Part shown: in pieces, positions 60,366 through 64,000 of the stretch
Numbering within the stretch: position 1 is the first letter of the stretch
How the letters are laid out: each line of letters begins with the position of its first letter
Position numbers and translations under genes: made by a program
From: Novosphingobium sp.
Lineage (GTDB): Bacteria; Pseudomonadota; Alphaproteobacteria; Sphingomonadales; Sphingomonadaceae
DNA: 64,000 nt
Reading direction: 5' to 3'
Assembly (NCBI RefSeq): GCF_027531025.1
Contig: NZ_JAPZQX010000010.1
Coordinates: 1 to 64,000, forward strand
The notes under the pieces: generated by a model
What the model saw: the letters and a program-made list of their open reading frames with translations, nothing else
The model's database searches: none
What the model was told of the DNA's origin: nothing

Positions 60366-61697
60366 ATGAGCACCACCTACCAGGTGGTCGAACGCGACAT
60401 CTCTGCGCTTCGGCCATACGCGCGTAACGCGCGCACCCACTCCAAGAAACAGATCAAGCAGATCGCCCGGTCGATCGAGCGGTTCGGGTTCACCAACCCG
60501 GTCCTCGTCTCGGACGAGGGCGAGATCATTGCCGGCCATGGCCGGGTCGAGGCAGCCAAGCTGATCGGCTGGAACCAGGTCCCAACGATTGCGCTCTCGC
60601 ACCTGAGCCCAGTCGAACGCCGGGCCTACGTGCTGGCGGACAACAAGCTCGCGCTGAACGCCGGGTGGGACAAGGAGATCCTTGCGATCGAGCTGCAGGC
60701 CCTGGTTGACCTGGAGTTCGATGTCGAACTCACCGGGTTCAGCCTGGCGGAGATCGACCTGGTGCTCGACGAGGCAAGCGAGGCCGATCCGGACAAGATC
60801 GAGGCGCCGGAGGATGAAGTGGAGCTGGCGACCGGGACTCCAGTCTCACGGCAGGGCGATCTCTGGCTGCTGGGCCGGCACAAGCTGCTGTGCGGCGATT
60901 CGCGCAGCGCGATCGACTTCGAAGCCTTGATGGCGGGCGAGAAGGCCGATCTCGTCTTCAGCGATCCGCCCTATAACGTGAAGATCGACGGTAACGTCTG
61001 CGGGCTGGGCTCGGTCAAGCACCGCGAGTTTGCTTTCGCTTCGGGCGAGATGAGCGAGAGCCAGTTTACCCAGTTCCTGCGCGATACGCTCGGCAATGCC
61101 GCCTCGGTGATGCGCGACGGTGCCATTGCCTTCGTCTGCATGGACTGGCGCCACATGGGTGAGCTGCTCTGTGCCGGCAGCGCAGTCTTCACCGAGCTCA
61201 AGAACCTGGTCGTCTGGAACAAGACCAATGGCGGGATGGGCGCTTTTTATCGCTCCAAGCACGAGCTGATCTTCGTCTTCAAGCAAGGCACAGCCGAGCA
61301 TACCAACAGCTTCGGTCTTGGTCAGACCGGCCGCTACCGGACCAATGTCTGGGACTATGCCGGGATCAGCAGCATCAGCGGTTCGCGCAGCGAAGAGCTG
61401 GCGATGCATCCCACGGTCAAGCCGGTCTCGCTGATTGCGGATGCCATCCGCGACTGCTCGCGCCGCGGCGAGGTGGTGCTGGACTGCTTCGGCGGCTCGG
61501 GGTCGACCCTGATCGCGGCCGAGAAGACCGGGCGCTCGGCGCGGCTCATCGAGTACGATCCGCTCTACTGCGACACTATCATCCGCCGCTGGGAAAAGCT
61601 GACCGGCAAGCGTGCGACGCTTGCTGTCACCAAAGACTGCTTCGAGGATGTCGCTGAGCAGCGTCTTGGTCTCACCATCGCGGGGGAGGCGGCCTGA
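60366..61697 (+). CDS. ParB-domain DNA methyltransferase
   Basis: A 443-residue protein; start at MSTTYQVVERDIS after GGAAGG, nine codons into a longer frame. Residues about 10-105 are a ParB/Srx nuclease-like domain (LVSDEGEIIAGHGRVEAAKL, ADNKLALNAGWD). Residues about 165-430 are an N6/N4 amino methyltransferase of the beta class with the catalytic DPPYNVKIDG near 200 before the SAM motif CFGGSGSTLIAAEKTGR near 375. Family members occur in prophages and related islands as modification enzymes without a partner nuclease. The target sequence cannot be predicted. Overlaps the next gene by one base (TGATG). Confidence 0.9.
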   Translation: MSTTYQVVERDISALRPYARNARTHSKKQIKQIARSIERFGFTNPVLVSDEGEIIAGHGRVEAAKLIGWNQVPTIALSHLSPVERRAYVLADNKLALNAGWDKEILAIELQALVDLEFDVELTGFSLAEIDLVLDEASEADPDKIEAPEDEVELATGTPVSRQGDLWLLGRHKLLCGDSRSAIDFEALMAGEKADLVFSDPPYNVKIDGNVCGLGSVKHREFAFASGEMSESQFTQFLRDTLGNAASVMRDGAIAFVCMDWRHMGELLCAGSAVFTELKNLVVWNKTNGGMGAFYRSKHELIFVFKQGTAEHTNSFGLGQTGRYRTNVWDYAGISSISGSRSEELAMHPTVKPVSLIADAIRDCSRRGEVVLDCFGGSGSTLIAAEKTGRSARLIEYDPLYCDTIIRRWEKLTGKRATLAVTKDCFEDVAEQRLGLTIAGEAA

Positions 61698-62503
61698 TGA
61701 GCGACGAGCAGCTCCCGGTTCCTTACCAGGTCGGCTACGGTAAGCCGCCAGCCGAACACAAGTTCCAGAAGGGCAGGTCGGGCAACCCCAATGGCCGTCC
61801 AAAGCGCAAGAAGCCAAAGCCCGCCGAGGTCGACACCGGCTTTGGGCGCAAGGCGGCTGAGGAATTTCTGCGCAGGGAGGCCTACCGTACCGTCACCATT
61901 CGTGAGGGCGACCAGGTCATGGAGCTACCCGCGATCCAGGCCGTCTTCCGGGCGATGGGAGTTGCCGCCATGAAGGGTAATCGATTCGTCCAGAAGACCT
62001 TGGCTGAGATGGTCACAAAGATGGAAGCCGATCATCATGCGACCAAGTTCGAGCTCTTCAGCACGATGTTCGACTACAAGCACAAGTGGGACGAGGAGAT
62101 TGAGCGCTGTCGTCGGTTGGGGCTGCCTGAACCCCAACCAGTGCCGCATCCCGACGATGTAATCCTCGATCCGAATACGGGCGATGTTAAGATTCTTGGA
62201 CCCAGCACCAAGGAGCAAAAGCAGCGCCTCGATCATGCCCTTGCTCGTCGCTCAGAAGCGCAGGAGCTCGTCAGCGACTATGCTTCAAGATATCGCAGAA
62301 CACGCGATGCATCCCGTAAAGCTCGCTGGTTAGAGGAATGGCATTACGAGCAGCGGATGTTCGACATCATTAATGACATCGTCGGGCCGCGATACAAGGC
62401 GAAGTTGCAGGACCGCTCATATGCGCGAGGCGCATCGCGCGAAGGAAAAGCGCTGGATGAAATCAGGCGCAACAAGGTCATGAGATCCGACTATGTTGAA
62501 TAG
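61697..62503 (+). CDS. DUF5681 domain protein
   Basis: A 268-residue protein with the DUF5681 signature near residues 20-40 (FQKGRSGNPNGRPKRKKPKP), a basic Gly/Asn/Pro patch that probably binds DNA. The rest is charged and helical with no known motif (SEAQELVSDYASRYRRTRDA). DUF5681 proteins are found beside ParB-methyltransferases in sphingomonad and rhizobial islands, as here, with overlapping start and stop. Function unknown. Confidence 0.8.
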   Translation: MSDEQLPVPYQVGYGKPPAEHKFQKGRSGNPNGRPKRKKPKPAEVDTGFGRKAAEEFLRREAYRTVTIREGDQVMELPAIQAVFRAMGVAAMKGNRFVQKTLAEMVTKMEADHHATKFELFSTMFDYKHKWDEEIERCRRLGLPEPQPVPHPDDVILDPNTGDVKILGPSTKEQKQRLDHALARRSEAQELVSDYASRYRRTRDASRKARWLEEWHYEQRMFDIINDIVGPRYKAKLQDRSYARGASREGKALDEIRRNKVMRSDYVE

Positions 62504-62524
62504 GAAGTTTAGGCTCCTCCCGCC

Positions 62525-62860
62525 TTGATGAAGAAGGCGCTGAAGCGACTCGGGCGCGTCGAAGCCATCGCTTCTGATGGCCTACGCTCTCATCGCGCTG
62601 AGATGGGCGAGCTCGGTAACCGCGCCAAGCAGAAGATTGGTCGCTGGGCTAAGTACGGCGTTGAGAAAAGTCGCCTCCCCTTCCGGCGACGCGAGCGGGC
62701 AATGCTGAGGTTCCGGCAGATGAAATCCCTGCAGAAGTTCGCCTCAGTCCACGCCTCGCTCCACAACCACTTTGCTTCCGACCGTCACCTCATTGACCGG
62801 CGGACCTTCAAACTGCATCGCTCCGCTGCCCTGGCTGAGTGGCAGTCTCTCGTTGCTTGA
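62525..62860 (+). pseudogene. 3' fragment of an IS6-family transposase
   Basis: About 110 residues matching the C-terminal third of IS6-family transposases: KKALKRLGRVEAIASDGLRS, LPFRRRERAMLRFRQMKSLQ, KFASVHASLHNHF and SAALAEWQSL. The catalytic DDE core upstream is missing (only the final acidic region remains) and the frame opens without a ribosome site. A broken insertion-sequence copy, marking past mobility of this region. Confidence 0.75.
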
Positions 62861-62934
62861 GGCACAGCAGCGCAGCGGGACCCGCTTGCTCTGTCGAGAC
62901 CGGGTCGCATTAAACTGACTGCACCGGAGGGTGC

Positions 62935-63891
62935 CTATCCTTTGCCTGCATCCATAACACGGAACCCAATGTGATCAGTCCCGAGGCCACGCTCCTGAAA
63001 CTGGCGGGCAGCGGGGCGATACCGGGCGCAATAGTTGGCGGCGCAGAGGAACGAGCCGCCCTTAATGACCCCCACAGGTTCGCTGGCATCGGGACGGCTT
63101 CCGGCGGTTGTCGTCCACTCCCAGACATTGCCGATCATGTCGTAAAGGCCGAAGGCATTGGGCGCGAAGCAGCCGACTGGCGCGCGAGACATGTATCCGT
63201 CTGCGCCAGTGTTCTTGATAGGGAATACGCCCTGATAATAATTAGCTTGCGGCTTTCCGGCCTGGTCAATGGGCTCTGGCAGATTGGCACTGCCGGCACG
63301 GGCCGCATACTCCCACTGTTCCTCGGTCGGCAAGCTTAGACCTGCCCACCTGGCATAGGCTTGTGCATCGTCGTACGCGACCTGAACCACCGGATCATTG
63401 TCGCGGCCCTCGATCGTGCTGCCCGGACCCGTCGGATGCCGCCATTGCGCGCCGGGCACCCAGGCCCACCAGCTGGGATTGTCCGGGGTCGGCACCCTAA
63501 AAACTGCTGAACCCGGCTTGAGCATCTCCGGCGGAGCTCCAGGCAGCACCGGCGGCTTGCGTTCGGCCATGGTGACGTAGCCGGTGGCCGCAACAAATCG
63601 CGCAAACTGGGCGTTTGTAACTTCGGTGGTTCCAATTCGGAAATCGTCAACGGAAACGCGCTGCGGCGGGCCTTCCTCGGGATAGTGCGGGTCCTCACCC
63701 ATGACAAAGGTGCCGCCCTGGATCTGCTGCAAGTTTGGCGGAGCGGGTGGCAGGCAAACGGGCGATTGCTGCTGCGGCGGTTTGCCTTCGTCCGTGACCG
63801 AACATCCCGCCAGAACTGGAAGCACAACAAGGACCGCGGCGAACAATGATGATCTTGAGCGATCGTATCGGCTGCAAGGCGGAATTTGCAT
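62935..63891 (-). CDS. Lipoprotein formylglycine-generating enzyme (SUMF1 family)
   Basis: A 318-residue secreted protein. ATG start eight bases after AGAGG; a GTG three codons earlier is too close to it. The signal LFAAVLVVLPVLAGCS ends in a lipobox (LAGC). The FGE-sulfatase domain: GGTFVMGEDPHYPEEGPPQR, GTTEVTNAQFARFVAATGY, LPTEEQWEYAARAG, MIGNVWEWTTTAG, and the active-site segment GGSFLCAANYCARYRPAARQ, where the two cysteines are five apart as in true formylglycine-generating enzymes. These oxidise a cysteine of sulfatases to formylglycine. A periplasmic lipoprotein form is unusual and suggests maturation after export. No sulfatase is in view. Confidence 0.85.
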   Translation of the reverse strand: MQIPPCSRYDRSRSSLFAAVLVVLPVLAGCSVTDEGKPPQQQSPVCLPPAPPNLQQIQGGTFVMGEDPHYPEEGPPQRVSVDDFRIGTTEVTNAQFARFVAATGYVTMAERKPPVLPGAPPEMLKPGSAVFRVPTPDNPSWWAWVPGAQWRHPTGPGSTIEGRDNDPVVQVAYDDAQAYARWAGLSLPTEEQWEYAARAGSANLPEPIDQAGKPQANYYQGVFPIKNTGADGYMSRAPVGCFAPNAFGLYDMIGNVWEWTTTAGSRPDASEPVGVIKGGSFLCAANYCARYRPAARQFQERGLGTDHIGFRVMDAGKG

Positions 63892-63896
63892 CAAAG

Positions 63897-64000
63897 TCAC
63901 CTCTGGGGAGGCTCCACAAAGATGGCTTCCAAGCCGGTCCCTGCAAGCGCGGCGTCAACAAGCTTCCTGTCGGCGCCGCTCAGCGCAGCATATTCGCTTC
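63897..64000 (-). CDS. C-terminus of an unidentified protein (partial)
   Basis: The last 34 residues of a gene entering from the right: SEYAALSGADRKLVDAALAG then TGLEAIFVEPPQR. Its stop overlaps the upstream flank of the formylglycine enzyme gene, with the start of that gene six bases on, so the two are co-transcribed. Family not recognised from so short a piece. Confidence 0.6.
   Translation of the reverse strand, partial: SEYAALSGADRKLVDAALAGTGLEAIFVEPPQR

Overview
The window is high-GC DNA from an alphaproteobacterium, most likely a member of the Sphingomonadales (Sphingomonas, Novosphingobium or Sphingobium type). The evidence is three large TonB-dependent receptors, a short PutA without a DNA-binding domain, a TorF-type porin, a chromosomal reduced VirB cluster, and an initiator-tRNA 3' end of alphaproteobacterial type. 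The species cannot be fixed from the sequence alone.

Positions 1-11154 are the right part of an integrated element. Its right end is a 47-base copy of the 3' end of an initiator tRNA (fMet) gene, next to a tyrosine integrase that reads away from that end. Inside it are a probable transposase start at the window edge, a MazE/MazF-type toxin-antitoxin pair, an AlpA-like regulator preceded by a helically phased ATCCC array, a P4-type primase-helicase followed by a large nested dyad that looks like its replication origin, two broken phage tail genes, a complete IS3-family insertion sequence, a pair of small peptides with bacteriocin-type leaders, and a DUF3489 protein. This is the layout of a decayed satellite-like or phage-plasmid element.

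Positions 11155-25600 are chromosomal metabolism: a SleB-type cell-wall hydrolase; an acyl-CoA synthetase with a 3-hydroxyacyl-CoA dehydrogenase; PutA (proline to glutamate); and, divergent from PutA, an ATP-dependent 5-oxoprolinase with the DUF969/DUF979 transporter pair and a DUF2891 protein in one overlapping operon. Together the PutA and 5-oxoprolinase units feed two glutamate precursors into central metabolism. A broken autotransporter barrel gene follows.

Positions 25600-45950 concern transport, signalling and phosphate: a sodium:solute symporter, a TonB receptor, a PhoD phosphodiesterase/phosphatase; a porin plus a CHASE4 histidine kinase and a REC-GGDEF-EAL response regulator; then a TonB receptor, beta-propeller phytase and PhoX phosphatase in one operon, followed by polyphosphate kinase and exopolyphosphatase. 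These genes can capture organic phosphate, import it and store it as polyphosphate.

Positions 45960-59600 hold a compact type IV secretion operon (virB1-B2-B3-B4-B6-B9-B10-B11, without virB5, B7, B8, D4 or a relaxase) and a lipoprotein-TonB receptor pair with an atypical OmpR-family regulator. Candidate Pho boxes (CTGTCAT-like heptamers with an exact 11-base period) lie before the phytase operon, the virB operon and the lipoprotein gene, so a shared phosphate-starvation regulon including the secretion system is the main hypothesis from this window.

Positions 59600-64000 are a small mobile region (GGGAATT repeats, ParB-methyltransferase, DUF5681 protein, IS6 transposase fragment) and then a lipoprotein formylglycine-generating enzyme at the right edge.
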